This document shows positions 21,372 to 33,518 of a stretch of 64,000 bases of DNA, one piece after another. Every line of letters starts with the position of its first letter. Positions within the stretch are counted from its first letter, which is position 1. The DNA lies in the NCBI GenBank assembly GCA_025603075.1, contig MU626363.1, positions 1 to 64,000 of the forward strand, in the 5' to 3' direction. Made by a program: the position numbers and the translations under genes. The notes under the pieces are model-generated. The model was not told where the DNA came from. It did no database searches and saw only the letters and a program-made list of their open reading frames with translations. This DNA is from Neoconidiobolus thromboides FSU 785 (Eukaryota > Entomophthoromycota > Entomophthoromycetes > Entomophthorales > Neoconidiobolaceae).

Positions 21372-21664
21372 ATAATTTCTCAAGCTACTGCTCAAGATAT
21401 ATAATACATTTCAAAAAGAATTGGTGATAATCTGGAATGCATTTTTGGGTTGAAGTTCTGGCGGTTAATAGGCTACTTAAGAAAGTATTTAGATTATAAT
21501 TATAATTCAATGTTTTAAACCTTGATAAAATATTCCTATTTTTAATGCATAAGCTAGGAAGAATCCTTTTTTTGTAGTTTATTAAAGAATTAGCAAATTA
21601 TTACCAAATAACTTAAAATCATATATAATAAAGCAAGTAGTATCCAAAGCTTGATGTCTTTAAA

Positions 21665-22412
21665 ATGTCAAGTCAAGAAAGTTTAATATTAAATTTAAGT
21701 AGATTTTCGCATACTTTGGATGAAAATCTCATAACTTCAATAAAGAAAGATCACAATTTAATAAAATATTTATTTGAAGAGTTTCTAAAGCTGTCTTTGG
21801 AATGTCATAAAATAAAGTTGAGCAACGAAATAATACGCCAAAGTAATTTTTATGTAGACAAAAACATCAATAACTAATGTGATCTTTTAGTTTCGGTTCA
21901 TAACATTGCTGAGGAATTAACAGTATATCCAGTAATAAAAGATAAACTTGGGGAATACACATATATTCAGAATTTAAATGAGCACCGCAATCTGGAAAGG
22001 GAGCTTCGCAAGCTACCAAATTATTACTCTGAAGTTGGTTCTGAAGGATTCTATAAGATTCTTATAACAATTGTCGAGGTAAAGGTTATATAAATATAAA
22101 GATTATTTAACTGTTTTTAGAGTTTCATTGCCCATTCGGAAAAAGAAGAAAAAGAAATCTTACCCAAGTTAATCGAAAAGTTGACTGATCATGAAAAAGA
22201 AGATATTACTAAATCCTTTATATATAAACGATCGAAAGTTCCAACCAGGTAATTGATATTAGCATTTTTATTTTTATTTACTAATTATGATTAGACCTCA
22301 TCCTGGAGTAGCTATTAAATTCCCATACAAAAGCATTATCGCCACTCTTCAAGCGCCATTGGATAAATTCATGGATATATTCACAAGGGATTTTCCTATT
22401 GTTAGTCATTGA
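21665..22412 (+). CDS. Hemerythrin-like HHE-domain protein, four exons
   Basis: A 203-residue protein from exons 21665-21842, 21891-22078, 22121-22248 and 22295-22412. The introns are 48, 42 and 46 nt in phases 1, 0 and 2. Splicing removes an in-frame TAA at 21875. The metal-binding pattern of the four-helix HHE fold is present: DHNLIKYLFEEF near residue 29, SVHNIAEELTVYPV, NEHRNLERELRKL, and AHSEKEEKEILPKL. The C-terminus (RPHPGVAIKFPYK, then LQAPLDKFMDIF) matches the usual end of fungal HHE proteins. These proteins carry a non-haem di-iron centre and are linked to oxygen, iron or nitric-oxide handling in the cytosol; the substrate here is unknown. No targeting signal seen. Confidence 0.85.
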
Positions 22413-23756
22413 ACTTCACCTATTATACTCTATGCTTTATAAAATAGCTTAATTATATATATTATATTTTAGATTGGTATTTTTGTTTTACTGTTTTGTA
22501 GTCTATTAAATATCTTTTACTAGTATTTATATACTCTAAGGTATTTCAAACATAAATAATTTGCGATTTGGTATTCTATTATTCAATAACGTTTAAAGCT
22601 AACAAAATAAAAAACTTAATAGATTGGACCACTTTATTTGGATAGATATACAACTTGAGATTCAAATTAACTCAACGAAATAGATCTACGTGCAAGTTTA
22701 TTCTCATGTAATTTGCTTCTACAATCTCTTCATAACTTCCCATTAAATCTAGATATTAAATAGTCTAGTATCCCGTATGATCTATAAATACCATTTATTT
22801 GAGAATTACTAAAAGGGCTTTTTTCCAACGATTCTTTCAAGTTTTTTATTTTATTATAGTAAATTTTCCTAGTTTTTTATATTGACTTTATATTAATGTA
22901 TACATATTCTAGGTCCTATTTGTATAACAACTATCTGAGTAGAGATTGTATTTGAATTCTATTATGCACTGAATAATTGGGTGATTCATGAATAGAAAAG
23001 GCTATATATAATTTTAGTAAGTAATAGAGTGCTAATTGAGCTGATAAATTAGTCAATTTTAACTATAATAATTTAATGTGTTAATATTTAAGTTATCTAT
23101 TGATATGAAGTAACAATATTTGTTCATAAATTAGCAATTCAATATAAATCAAAAACTAGTTTTAGTATGAAAAAAGGGAAAACTATATAAACTAACTTTA
23201 CTATAGTTATTAATTATTAATTATAACATATTATGATTCACATATATTGTTTTAGTGCTTTTTCCCATGAACATTGTATTTAATCATTTTGGAAACGTAA
23301 GAATATATTAATTTATTGTAATAAGTTCATTTAAAAACTATATATCTTACTAAAAGATGAGCATCCCGAATGGACATATTTCTTGTTTTATATTATCTAT
23401 TTTTGAAAATCAATCAATTATATCATTTTAATATCTATAATTAATTGTTTCTCATAAACTAATTGTACAATTCGAATTTAGCAATTCTCCCAAACCTTAT
23501 GACAATTTCATTTCGTATAAATAGTAATAATCAATTAATTATATAATGATTAAAAGTGGTAATTTGATTATTGAATAGTCAAAAATAAATGAATTGTTTA
23601 ATTGCTTACTAAATATAGTAAGTGAAATAATATTTTTATATAATTAATTATTGAACAAAAAATTACTAATAATATCAAAATGTATAAAATATATAAAATA
23701 TACAACTCTAAATTTAAATTTATAAAAGTTTTATTTAAAAATATTCAATAAATAGC
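22413..23756. other. 1.34-kb intergenic region
   Basis: AT-rich, with no MITE copy and no supported gene. A TATAAAAG lies at 23721, 36 nt before the next ATG, possibly a TATA box with a very short leader. Confidence 0.4.
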
Positions 23757-24260
23757 ATGAGCTACCACAGTTTGATTAATTTATTCTTAATTATATCTCT
23801 AATAAAACAAGCTATCCCATTTCCACTTACCAACGCCAATGTAAATACTCCCTTACTAAACAACCAAAAAATAAATTTCAATCCAGTGTACTATATCCAA
23901 AGGCTAGACAAAAGAAATCAAGGATCAGAAATTTCAGTCAATAAAAATATAGCATTAAGTAATACCACGGATATCACTCCATCAACAATTAATGTACCAT
24001 TGATTACAGGAATTACCCTTGGATTAATAGTATTGGTAGTCCTTGGTTTTATGATCATATTTACCATATACAGAAGGCAATCAAGGATAAAGGAGGAAGC
24101 AGATCCTCAAAATGATGATATACCGTTGATTCAGGAAAATAAAACAAATATGAATAGTTTTATTAATTTGTATGAAACAAAGGAAAGATATTCTACAATT
24201 TTTGGCTACTATCAAGGGGACGAGATCTCTAAGTTGGAAAAAGCACAAGTAAAAACTTAA
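23757..24260 (+). CDS. Small predicted type I membrane protein
   Basis: 167 residues, intronless, starting at ATG. An N-terminal hydrophobic stretch (residues ~6-22, LINLFLIISLIKQAIPF) looks like a signal peptide. A ~60-residue Asn/Thr-rich external part follows, with a dibasic LDKR site near residue 51. One clear membrane helix covers about residues 84-105 (ITGITLGLIVLVVLGFMIIF). The next residues are YRRQSR, a positive-inside stop-transfer signal. The ~60-residue cytosolic tail is charged and contains DDIPLI and several Tyr residues. It resembles small fungal surface or sensor-type proteins in layout only; no family recognised. Confidence 0.6.
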   Translation: MSYHSLINLFLIISLIKQAIPFPLTNANVNTPLLNNQKINFNPVYYIQRLDKRNQGSEISVNKNIALSNTTDITPSTINVPLITGITLGLIVLVVLGFMIIFTIYRRQSRIKEEADPQNDDIPLIQENKTNMNSFINLYETKERYSTIFGYYQGDEISKLEKAQVKT

Positions 24261-25353
24261 TTAATAATATAGTTGCTTTCTGATTAGTTTCTTTCTACTT
24301 GCTTACAATTTGACTATTTTTAAGTACTCCTAAAGCTTCTTTGGTCTTATTATAAGAATCAAGATTAAAACAAGAAAATAATAGCCAACTGTTATTCTTA
24401 GGAATAAGAGCTATTCTTTGTATTGATTTTATTGTTTAGTTGGATCTATCTACCTAATTAGTACTCACATTTCAAAATGCAAGAAATAAATTAATAATTA
24501 ATCTATCCTTTCGCCCATTTATTGTATCTACTATACTATCGTTCATCTTGTATTCCTTCGTATTAAACCAGAACTAAAAAGTACTGAAAACTCCTAATAA
24601 AAACAACTAATAAATAAATTTTCAATGGGAATGCACTATAGGCGAGGGTCTTTTTTTTGTAGCAATTTTTAGACAAGAAAAATTCCAACCAAAAAAAACA
24701 CTTCCATTTTTTGGTTTTATTGTTTTTTCCATCTTTTAAGCACTATTTGAGCGAAAAAATTAGCAAAATTCTTAAACACAGAAATACATTCCCAAATAGT
24801 GATCAAATTAAAAGCCTCTTTATCTACTTTTAACAGACAATCGATATACCCAGATTTTCAACTAAAATGCTATAATAAACATTATCAAGGATTAAAATTC
24901 AATATTATTATCAGGATCAATATTAAGGCTGAATAGTCTAGTCTTAGACTAGGCTCATTTAAGGTCTTCTTATTTATTTATTTATTAGCAACTTTTTCTG
25001 AAAATTTATTCGTCATTGAAAATTTTGAAAGAAGGAAGACCCTGCTCAAAGGTCCATTTCCCCCCTCCCCCAAAAATCTTAGTAGATAGCTAAATCTGAG
25101 ATTAAATTTTTTCGAAACAGATTCTCCACTTTTTAGCCGAAAATCTGTTGACCAATAGGGATAAAAATTAACAGATTGAAGAACTAAAATGATTGGAAAT
25201 AAAAAATAAAGGACAAATCAAATTGTTGAATGAAGAAAATTTCAATTTAATAATCCAAAAAACTCATATTATTTTTTTAATTACTTACTATTTAATAAAA
25301 CTATTAATAATAATAATCATTTTTAATATTATAACTGCTTACTAGTTAGAAAA
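24261..25353. other. 1.1-kb intergenic region
   Basis: Contains one rearranged M105 MITE (24649-24798) and a C-rich patch (CCCCCCTCCCCC near 25061). No gene seen. Confidence 0.5.
24649..24798 (-). mobile_element. Rearranged MITE copy, family M105, inverted
   Basis: The right two-thirds follow the family (GGTTTTATTGTTTTTTCCAT, AAGCACTATTTGAGCG, ATACATTCCC). The left end is replaced or extended by GAGGGTCTTTTTTTTG, about 30 nt, then AAAAAAAACACTTCC, giving a small extra inverted repeat. Probably a decayed nested insertion. Confidence 0.65.
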
Positions 25354-26478
25354 ATGAAATTGAAATATAGAAGGATTAAACCTGCTATTTATCATTTAAA
25401 CAAAATACGAAGCAATTCAACATTGTCCACCATTGACAAGGCATATTTTACTTTATCCCCATTTTATAAAGCAAGCAGGAATCCGATAGTTCTATGTCAT
25501 GGTAAGTAGGTATAAAAAATATGTTAAGTTATTAACCCAGATTTTAGGCCTATATGGTTATGATAAAATAGCATTTGAAAATTTCCCTTATTTACAAATT
25601 AATTATTGGCAAGGGATCGCAGAATCACTAAAACAGTTAGGGAATGAAGTTATCATTGCAAAGGTACCAAGGTAATTAACAATTTGATTTAATATTACTA
25701 TTATAAATAGTTTTATTTATTAATCAAGTTTAGAACGGGGAGTATTGAGGAGAGAACGAACCAATTAAATTTATTTTTAGAAAGGGTAGTGTCCGATAGA
25801 GAAGTTAATATTATTGGGCACAGTATGGGTGGGTTAGATGGTAGATATTTGATAAGTAAAGTAAAGAACAAAAAATATAAAGTATTGAGTTTGAGTACAA
25901 TATCTACCCCACATTATGGATCTCAATTTATGGATTGGTGTCAAGAAAACTTAAATTTAGGGAGAAAGAAGAAAGAAAATGAAAACCCAATCTATACGGA
26001 CATAAATACAAACCGGCCTTTACTTAATAAATTACTGGTTAACCTGGATGCCCCCGCTTACTATCATTTAACTACTGATTACTGTAAAAACATTTTTAAT
26101 CCTAATACCCCGAACTGTAATGATGTGAAATATTTTTCATACAACGCTTATATTGAAAAAATGAATAAATTCGCTTTACTATATTTACCATGGAGCATTA
26201 TCAAAGAAAGAGCCGGAAAGAATGATGGTATAGTGGCACTCAACTCTTCAGTATGGGGTGAGCATGTAGAAACAGTGGAAGCTAGCCACTTTGACTTGGT
26301 ATCAAGATATCGTTGGATTTATGCTTTTTTATCACTTTTGGGTTTCCAGGATCCAAGATATCATCATAATCCAAAACTTCCTTTGCCTAAGTCTTTGTTT
26401 TTAAACCCTAGTCCAAATTTAGACACCATTGAGTTTTATTTGAGAATTTCTAATTTTTTGTATTCGAAAGGGTTTTAA
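25354..26478 (+). CDS. LipA-like triacylglycerol lipase, three exons
   Basis: 338 residues from exons 25354-25501, 25548-25671 and 25734-26478; introns of 46 and 62 nt in phases 1 and 2. An alpha/beta hydrolase: oxyanion-loop motif LCHGLYGYDKIAF, NYWQGIAESL, TGSIEERTNQL, nucleophile elbow GHSMGG with Ser121, STPHYGSQFMDW, acid Asp255 in GKNDGI, base His276 in ASHFDLV. This set matches the bacterial family I lipases (Pseudomonas LipA type), which hydrolyse triacylglycerols. The N-terminus is basic and lacks an obvious signal peptide, so location is uncertain. A paralogue at 53823-55017 shares the first intron position but differs elsewhere. Confidence 0.88.
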
Positions 26479-29400
26479 ACATTAGCTTGTTTGATATTCC
26501 CCTTTCTTTTGTTTGCTTTAGTATAAAAAGTCTACCTTTTATAATAGATTATATGTTTCTTTTACTTTTTAAATACAATCTATTTACTGGTAGTACTAAC
26601 GAAAATAAAATCTAAATCATAATAAAGCCTTATTATATCAAATTTAGTTAAAAAATATGCTGACCTATTTTTAAACTAGCATTAACTTGAGCAGCAGCAT
26701 AGACCTCCGATTACCTACCATGTATGTATGTTTTTGTATTAGTAAATGCACATCCTTAACATACCAATGCATCAACTACGAAATATGACTATATAGTAGT
26801 TAACCTATACTTATTAATTTAAAGGCACACAATACACCAATCGGGGAAAAATTCAATAATGGTAGAAGTCATAATTATTTTAATGGATTGAGGATTGTTT
26901 AGAGCATTAATGTAAAGTTCCAAAAACAAAACTAATAATGACCAAATGAGTAAACTCCATTTTGTTTCAACTAATAAGGTTTATATAACCAAGTTTTAAA
27001 GTTAATGAATAATTATAATCTTTATATAGTAAAAAACACTTGAAGAAATTATTAATCTATATTGGCTTAAAAGCTATTGCTTTGAGATTTACTATTGGAT
27101 ATACAGAGTCACATAGCTACAATATGCTATTTATAACTTTACAATTTAAAGAAACCTTACTCAACATACTAGCATAAAGAAGGATCGCGGCCTAATAGCT
27201 AAGGGATTTGGTACGGATCAAGCGAGTCCTAGAGGAACCATTTTCAATTCTTTTTCCATGCTGCTAGAAATATGGTTTAAAAAAACTATGCACTCTGTAA
27301 TATTTTAGTTGGGTTTAATCATTTTAGAAAGAATGTTAAATATTAAATTTTGATACTTGTGTTAATTGAATTCACATTTTTAAGAAGGAAGATTAAATTT
27401 CGAATTTTCTACTTCAAGAAAATACTTGAAAAATACTTGTCTAAAGAGCGTTTACCAGTTCAAAGTATCAGGCACATACTGTCTAAAAAAACAAGTAAAT
27501 AACAGTTAAAAAATATTAGATTATTAGCAGTTGAAGGAATAATTCGACCAAAGAAACTTTCAGCAAGATTATTTTCCCCCTTTTGGGATAGCCCTTTATA
27601 AAAATAAAGTTTTTAGCGAATTTAGATTAATATATTACATAATATAAGTGAATGGACTATTATAAGCTGGAAAACTAAAATTATAGCTTTTTACAAATTT
27701 ACAAAGTATTTCTAAGATTCTGGGCTGATTCTCTGGTATGTTATGCTATCCATCCTTTCAGGTATACTTTATTAAATTCTACAAAAATAATTCGGTCCAA
27801 TTCTGAATTTGTAAAATGGACGCAGTTCTCTAATATATATAGACTATTATTAATAAAATTAATTGTTTTAATAACGGCATTCAAATTTGAATTTTTTTAA
27901 AATCGCCAATTTACAGAATTAAGTTTTTGTCAAATTTAGTCTAAATAATAATTTTTAAAACAGTTTACCGCAATTCATAAAAGTTGAATAATTACAATAT
28001 AGTGTGTGTAGTCAAAAATATATAACCTCATCATGATTTTTAGTTATAGTATAAATAGAGGACAAGCTAGAATATTTAACTAGATGACAACAACTATGAT
28101 TGGTTTTAATTTTATAAAAAAAGCCAGACTTAATATAAATGCCCATAATTGTTCTGGAAATGTTCAATATAGTAAACTTCTCATTTTAGAGAGCTTTTGT
28201 TTAATAATAAGGTCTTACTGTTGTTTATGTAGTTTTAAAAATGAGGTTGAAGTTTCTTCTTTATTGAATTAATGGTAAGTCAAGGTTAATTTATTATGAT
28301 TCAAATAAGATCGATCCTTTATTAACGCTTGCTTATAAAGTACTTTAACATCTCGGATTTAAATCCGATTCCTATTTTGATAATTTTTTAAAACAAATTT
28401 AATTTTTAACTTTTAATTTTTTAAAATAGCGGATTTATATTACACATAGTAGTTTACTTATTAATAATATATATTAATATCTGTTTTTAAAAATTTGGTT
28501 TTAATCTAAAGATTATTATTTTAATGACTATATTTTATTCTTTAAAGCTAATAACACACATCCCCATTAAATCAATCTGATTGCTTCAAAGCACCGAGTA
28601 AAAACAAATTTCATTTAAATTTGTAATTTTTAGCTATTAATTTAGGTCATAAAATCATAAAATCATAATAAATAAAAATATATTAAAGTTAATCAATTTT
28701 TATTTGAGAAAATCCGCACCTCGTTTTATATCACTCTAATTTTATTGAATTCCCCTATTTACTTTATTACCCTGTTGCGCCTAACTTATTGTATTGAAAC
28801 TTGCACTAAAACTCTACTGCTTTTTTAGAATAGACATAACAGTGGCTTGATACACAATAAAATGAAATGTAATACAAAGATAAAAGTAAGTTGAAGTAGC
28901 ATACTATATAGATATTTCTTTGACAATACTAAAAATTTGTTTTTGGTTTCGCGTCTGGTCCCACTCCCGTTCAGGTCTGTCTATCCAAATATAAATACTT
29001 TTTGGCTAAAGAATTTTCGTTTATTCAAATTTAAATAGCACAAATGGATTATATATAAGAAACTTTCGATCTCTCTATAATTTATGAGAACTTACATCTT
29101 ATTTTCTTTCAATTTGTAGTTAGCTCCCTTTACTGACCTTAACAAATACTATTTAGATACGTAAAGTCTAAGCGTTTTGATACAGTGTCATTTGAATCAT
29201 TTTCATAAAGAAAGAGATTAGTTGTATTTAATATTACACCAAAATGAAAGTTATAGAGCTTTTATAATAATAGAGTACTATTGGATATAAAATACAAATG
29301 GGGATGTATTTTTTATTTGAGGATTTTACTGATAGTCTTTGCACTCGAATAATGCTTAAGATATGGAAAAAGTGATGAAGTCAAGAAAAATATCCCTAAA

Positions 29401-29498
29401 CATTAAAGCTGAGTACTATACAAAATTTTATTTTTTATAAAAAAAATGCAATAATTTAAATGCAATATATAATAAAAATACAGCCAAATCTAATCTGA
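26479..29498. other. 3-kb gene-poor region
   Basis: No gene is supported. The 62-codon frame at 28084 has no recognisable features. A short GC-richer patch at 27183-27245 was examined and rejected as a tRNA. One MITE lies at 29296-29399, and a lone family end (ACACACATCCCCATTAA) sits near 28556. Confidence 0.45.
29296..29399 (+). mobile_element. MITE copy, family M105
   Basis: Left end AAATGGGGATGTATTTTTTA, interior TGCACTCGAATAATGC, right end AAAAATATCCCTAAA. It lies 100 nt downstream of the zinc-finger gene's stop codon. Confidence 0.85.
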
Positions 29499-30338
29499 TT
29501 ATTCTTCGATTATAGTAGTAGGCGAATAAATCAGATTATCCCTCATAATGATATTAGCGATTTCTCTTGACCTTTGACATCTTTTCGATTTTAAGTGGCG
29601 GTTATAAATATCCGCTCTATAAAAGCTTTTATTACAGGCATGGCAAACATAAGGGCGTTGAGAAGTATGGGTGAATAGATGTCTTTTAAGGGAATTTTTA
29701 CGCGAAAACGAAGCCTTACATTCCAGACAATTAAATCGATCATTAGGATCATGACATGATTGAATTAAAGTTTGATTTACAGCCTTTTGATAGTGGCCAT
29801 TTAACAAGCTAAGTTGAATATGGCTTTGATTTAAACTTGTTAAATTCGAGTTGGTCTCAAAATTAGGAGAACTAGTTTTTAATAAGCGAGAGTTATCATG
29901 AAATGGATTAAACATGGTCGTTTCTACCACCGAAAAACTACGGTTCCTTCTTCCTCCTCGTTGAGTTAAAAGATTTTTATTTAAAGAAGATTCATTCATC
30001 AATGAATTGTAGGGTTTAAACGTAGATGGAATCGATATAGAATTTTGACTCGATTTAGGAGATGCTGGTGAGCTTTTAGCTAAACTTATTGGGGTGTTTA
30101 AATAATATTCAGATACAGAACCACGTCTGCGCTGTGGTACTCCACTAGGGATCGTTGGTCCAACAATATCCTTTAAAGAAGGTAATTTTGTATGATAGGG
30201 TGAAGAGTATGGAGGGGTATTAGAAATAGGGGAGTTTGGTGGTAATAGGCCATTAGAAACAACGGGCAATTTCAGGTAATTGTTAGTAGCTGGTTCAGCA
30301 GATGTGTTTAAACCTAACTCTGTATTATGGAGTGACAT
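29499..30338 (-). CDS. C2H2/C2HC zinc-finger transcription factor
   Basis: 279 residues, intronless. The first ~200 residues are Ser/Pro/Asn-rich and disordered (PPNSPISNTPPYSSPY, and a basic QRRRGS patch near residue 70). Two adjacent zinc fingers occupy about residues 208-260. The first is CLECKASFSRKNSLKRHLFTH (Cys-x2-Cys-x12-His-x3-His). A TSQRPYV linker follows, then a finger with CHAC and HLKSKRC in which Cys replaces the last His (Cys-x2-Cys-x12-His-x5-Cys). A nuclear DNA-binding regulator is expected. Paired terminal fingers with a C2HC second finger are common in fungal transcription factors, but the target genes cannot be inferred. Confidence 0.88.
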   Translation of the reverse strand: MSLHNTELGLNTSAEPATNNYLKLPVVSNGLLPPNSPISNTPPYSSPYHTKLPSLKDIVGPTIPSGVPQRRRGSVSEYYLNTPISLAKSSPASPKSSQNSISIPSTFKPYNSLMNESSLNKNLLTQRGGRRNRSFSVVETTMFNPFHDNSRLLKTSSPNFETNSNLTSLNQSHIQLSLLNGHYQKAVNQTLIQSCHDPNDRFNCLECKASFSRKNSLKRHLFTHTSQRPYVCHACNKSFYRADIYNRHLKSKRCQRSREIANIIMRDNLIYSPTTIIEE

Positions 30339-32223
30339 TTATTTTCAGACAAAAATTAGTTTTAAAAAATTAAAATAAAAATTGTCTGGACTTGAGTAAT
30401 TTATAGTATTTTATAGTGGCTTAAGTTTAAAATAGCTATTAATTTTGAAATTGTGGTTGAAGTTATGCAAGTTATCCTACACCTTTTAACTTCAAGTGCA
30501 TGATAATTACCCCTTAGCTTTTTCAACTTCAAGTTTACAATTCTTTGAAAATCTAAATTTATAAATTTATGCCTTCAAGTTCTGTACGTTGATTGGTGTA
30601 AATAAAGAGTAAAAGCTAAATTCAATCCCTTTTGACTGAAAATGATAAAGAGAATAAAATTGTGGTTCATACATTGGAGAGAAATAAGAAAGCTAAAAAA
30701 GACTTGTAATAAAAAGTGTGTAAAAAAGTTAAATCAATTTCACCTTATGATGACGCATTATAGTTTCGTTTCAAAGAAATGAGATAAGCCATTACTTAAA
30801 ATAATAGTTTATGGAGGTAAAACCAGCTGTATTAGTAAATAATTTGTATTAAATCAAGTTAGACCTTATATTGAAAGCCTCATAGCAGATAGAACTAAGA
30901 ACCACTAATTGAGATCATTTTTCAGGAGAATAATACAGGAAAGGAAAATAGGGATTTAAAAAAACAAATTTAACTTCAACTTAAGTCATACTAAATATAA
31001 AATAAATAAATAAAATAAGGACTCATAAGAGTAATATTTAATGAAATCGTTATTCATATAATGATAACATTTTCTTTTTAAATTTAAAGACTTAAAATAC
31101 AACAATAAAACAGATTTTAAAGTGACTAAGTGAGTATATTTTAATGTAATTTTAATTTATTATTACTATTTATAGTAGATCGTAAATTACTACATTCTAG
31201 CTTTTTTTTATTAACTTAACGTTTTTTTATTATTAATTATCCCAGGTACTAAAAAATGAAGTATCATTATAAGCTTATATATTGATAATAAAACTTAAAC
31301 AATGATAATAAACTTTAATTCGTGCAGTTTTGTATATTTAAAATTAACCTTATTATGGTGAAAAAACTTTGATGGTATTTTCGTATTAAAAAATAATTTA
31401 TGACCATTATTTCAATTGCTGTTGTTTATTTGAAGAACAATGACTAAAACTATGCTACATAATGTTTGCTAAATTGTATAAAAGATATTAGTTATACATT
31501 ATAGGCCATTAGTTGAGAATAGTATAAAAAAACTCGTACATTTGAAATCATTTTATTTACCATTTATTAATATAATAGTTGGTAATATTAATAATATTAG
31601 CTATACCAATCAATTTGAGAATAAAAACTATGTTATGCCGAGTTGATAGTAAATACTCATTGTTTATAAAAAATTATGTATGTTTCCTGAAACATCTTTG
31701 ATTAATTTAGCTAAAATAATTGACATAGTTGAGAATTGTATAAAAATTTACACATTTTAACTTCATTTATTATTTTTCATTATTTTACTAGTGTTATAGC
31801 CTATTAGATGGTTGAGAATAAAATTCACTTTATGCTAAGGTAATGATAAATGAATAAGACATATTAATATTGAACCTAAGTTTTTGTGAAATTTATTAAA
31901 TAGTATCGATAGAACAATGTAAAATATTCAATGTATATTATATTTGGTACTTTATTAACTTAATGCACTGTATTTGAGTTTAAATATCATCTTAAAAGAT
32001 ATATAAACAGCTGAATGTCTTAACAAGCATTTTTGCCAAGTTTTATATAGTTTTAATAATTGCTTTATAAGTTCTATTCTTAAAGCTATTTATATCGAAA
32101 TGTTCTTGCAGTTCAAAAATAATATTAAGTCTACTTATATTTGCTTTAATATAAAATTCAAAAGCTGTAGGGCAAGCATAAGCGCTTGACAAACCCAGCA
32201 CTAAAAGTGGTATTAATAATTAT
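30339..32223. other. 1.9-kb gene-free region
   Basis: Very AT-rich, with no MITE copy and no open frame of note. It separates the 5' end of the zinc-finger gene from the 3' end of the trypsin gene, so it should hold the zinc-finger promoter. Confidence 0.5.
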
Positions 32224-33099
32224 TCATTTTAATTGTAATTCTAAATTTTCTTTTTTCATAGTTTTTTGAATCCATGGAAGGTAGCTTCTGACTTTAGCAT
32301 AAGTACCAGGAACACCAGGTTCTGCGCATTTTATCCCATTGGAAACAACACCTACAATTGAATATTGCCCATCTTCGTCTGACTTCATTAAGGGACCACC
32401 AGAATCTCCTTGACACGCATCTTTTCCTCCTTCTTTAGTACCAGCGCATATAGAAAACTTCTCGTCCAAAGAAGGCCATGTTTTTTTACATGTTTTCGTA
32501 TCAATAATTTTAAGACTAACCTTTAACAAGGAATTTGACATTTGACCTTCAAACTTAGTATGTCCCCAACCAGCAACGATAAAAGATTCATCTTTATAAT
32601 TCTCTTCAATATCGCTAATTTTTGGTACAATTTTCCCATCTTTAACTTCTTCTTTTAATATAAAAATACCAATATCATCTAATAATTCAATTCCCTTTTC
32701 GCTATAATTCCCATGTTTGATTGTTTTCAAAACTTTGTATTCTTCTCCATCAACCCCATCCAGATCATTTTTTCCATACCCAATGTACAAATCTTCCATT
32801 TCATACTTATCTGATATACAATGTGCTGCTGTCAAGACTACTTTCTCATGAATCAAAGTACCACCACACATATGTCCACTATATTGATTTCCAATTGATA
32901 CTAGCCATGGAAATTCACTTTTGTTTGCTTTTACTCCTCCCACTATTCTACCATCTGATGTGTTTGGATTATCAGTTAGACTCTGCTGAATTGTTTCAAG
33001 ACTTGGCTTAACCTTTGCGTACCCTCTTGGGTCAACTCGATTTAGTTTACTTAGACATCTGGTAGCTAAAGCACTTGCAATTATCTTTATTAGCCGCAT
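32224..33099 (-). CDS. Trypsin-like serine protease (S1 family), secreted zymogen
   Basis: 291 residues, intronless. A prepro region of 51 residues ends in Arg51 before IVGG, the activation site. The catalytic triad is His93 (TAAHC), Asp142 (DDIGI) and Ser233 (GDSGGP). Asp227 lies six residues before Ser233 (KDACQGDSGG) and corresponds to chymotrypsin Asp189, so cleavage after Arg/Lys is expected. Cysteine pairs around CGG/AAHC and CAGT/CQGD are present. The signal peptide (MRLIKIIASALA) is short and only weakly hydrophobic, so the start may be slightly wrong or preceded by a missed exon. Trypsins are unevenly distributed in fungi and are often associated with insect or plant hosts. Confidence 0.93.
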   Translation of the reverse strand: MRLIKIIASALATRCLSKLNRVDPRGYAKVKPSLETIQQSLTDNPNTSDGRIVGGVKANKSEFPWLVSIGNQYSGHMCGGTLIHEKVVLTAAHCISDKYEMEDLYIGYGKNDLDGVDGEEYKVLKTIKHGNYSEKGIELLDDIGIFILKEEVKDGKIVPKISDIEENYKDESFIVAGWGHTKFEGQMSNSLLKVSLKIIDTKTCKKTWPSLDEKFSICAGTKEGGKDACQGDSGGPLMKSDEDGQYSIVGVVSNGIKCAEPGVPGTYAKVRSYLPWIQKTMKKENLELQLK

Positions 33100-33518
33100 A
33101 AAAGAAAAGTAAATCCTTTTTGTTTCTTTTAGTTTAATCTATTATGTTACTACATAATTCTTTTAATTTATTAATTCTTTTAGATTTTTACCATTTTTAT
33201 AATTTTTGTGCTTTTTAATTTAGTTTCCAAACATTGTAAACAAGCTGGTAGATTAACTGAGTGAGTATGAATAAAATAGCAAAACCAATTAACTTTATGT
33301 TTCACCCTTATATTTTTCTCATTATTCTACTCTATTTTTTGTTCTACCTTAAATATGAATGTTTTGAGCAAAAAGCATTTTTAATAAAAGGGACATAAGC
33401 AAGAATAAGAATCCTTTACTAAAATCGCTTCCAGTCTAAATACTTCATTTGATTCCAGTAACCTTTTGTTTGAAACTATATTCGTCCTTTAATATAATTA
33501 ATAAGTGCTCCTCCAGCA

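Larger units (their letters stand above)
18863..21664. other. 2.8-kb gene-free region with five MITEs and a long-TIR element
   Basis: No gene was recognised. The region contains M105 copies at 19034, 19146, 19590, 19884 and 21261, a TTTTTTC microsatellite, and a long inverted-repeat element at 20762-21017. Confidence 0.6.

Noticed and set aside
21126-21395. 89-codon minus-strand open frame
   Set aside because: Spans the chimeric MITE at 21261-21371.
21875-21877. In-frame TAA in the HHE gene as a sign of pseudogenisation or an altered genetic code
   Set aside because: It lies inside a 48-nt intron with good donor, branch and acceptor; other genes end normally with TAA and encode Gln with CAA.
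27183-27245. Possible tRNA or tRNA-derived repeat (GC-richer patch with an A-box-like TAGCTAAGGG)
   Set aside because: No acceptable B box, no cloverleaf pairing and no anticodon arm could be drawn.
28084-28272. 62-codon open frame with several Cys
   Set aside because: No signal peptide, splice partner or recognisable motif; unsupported as a gene.
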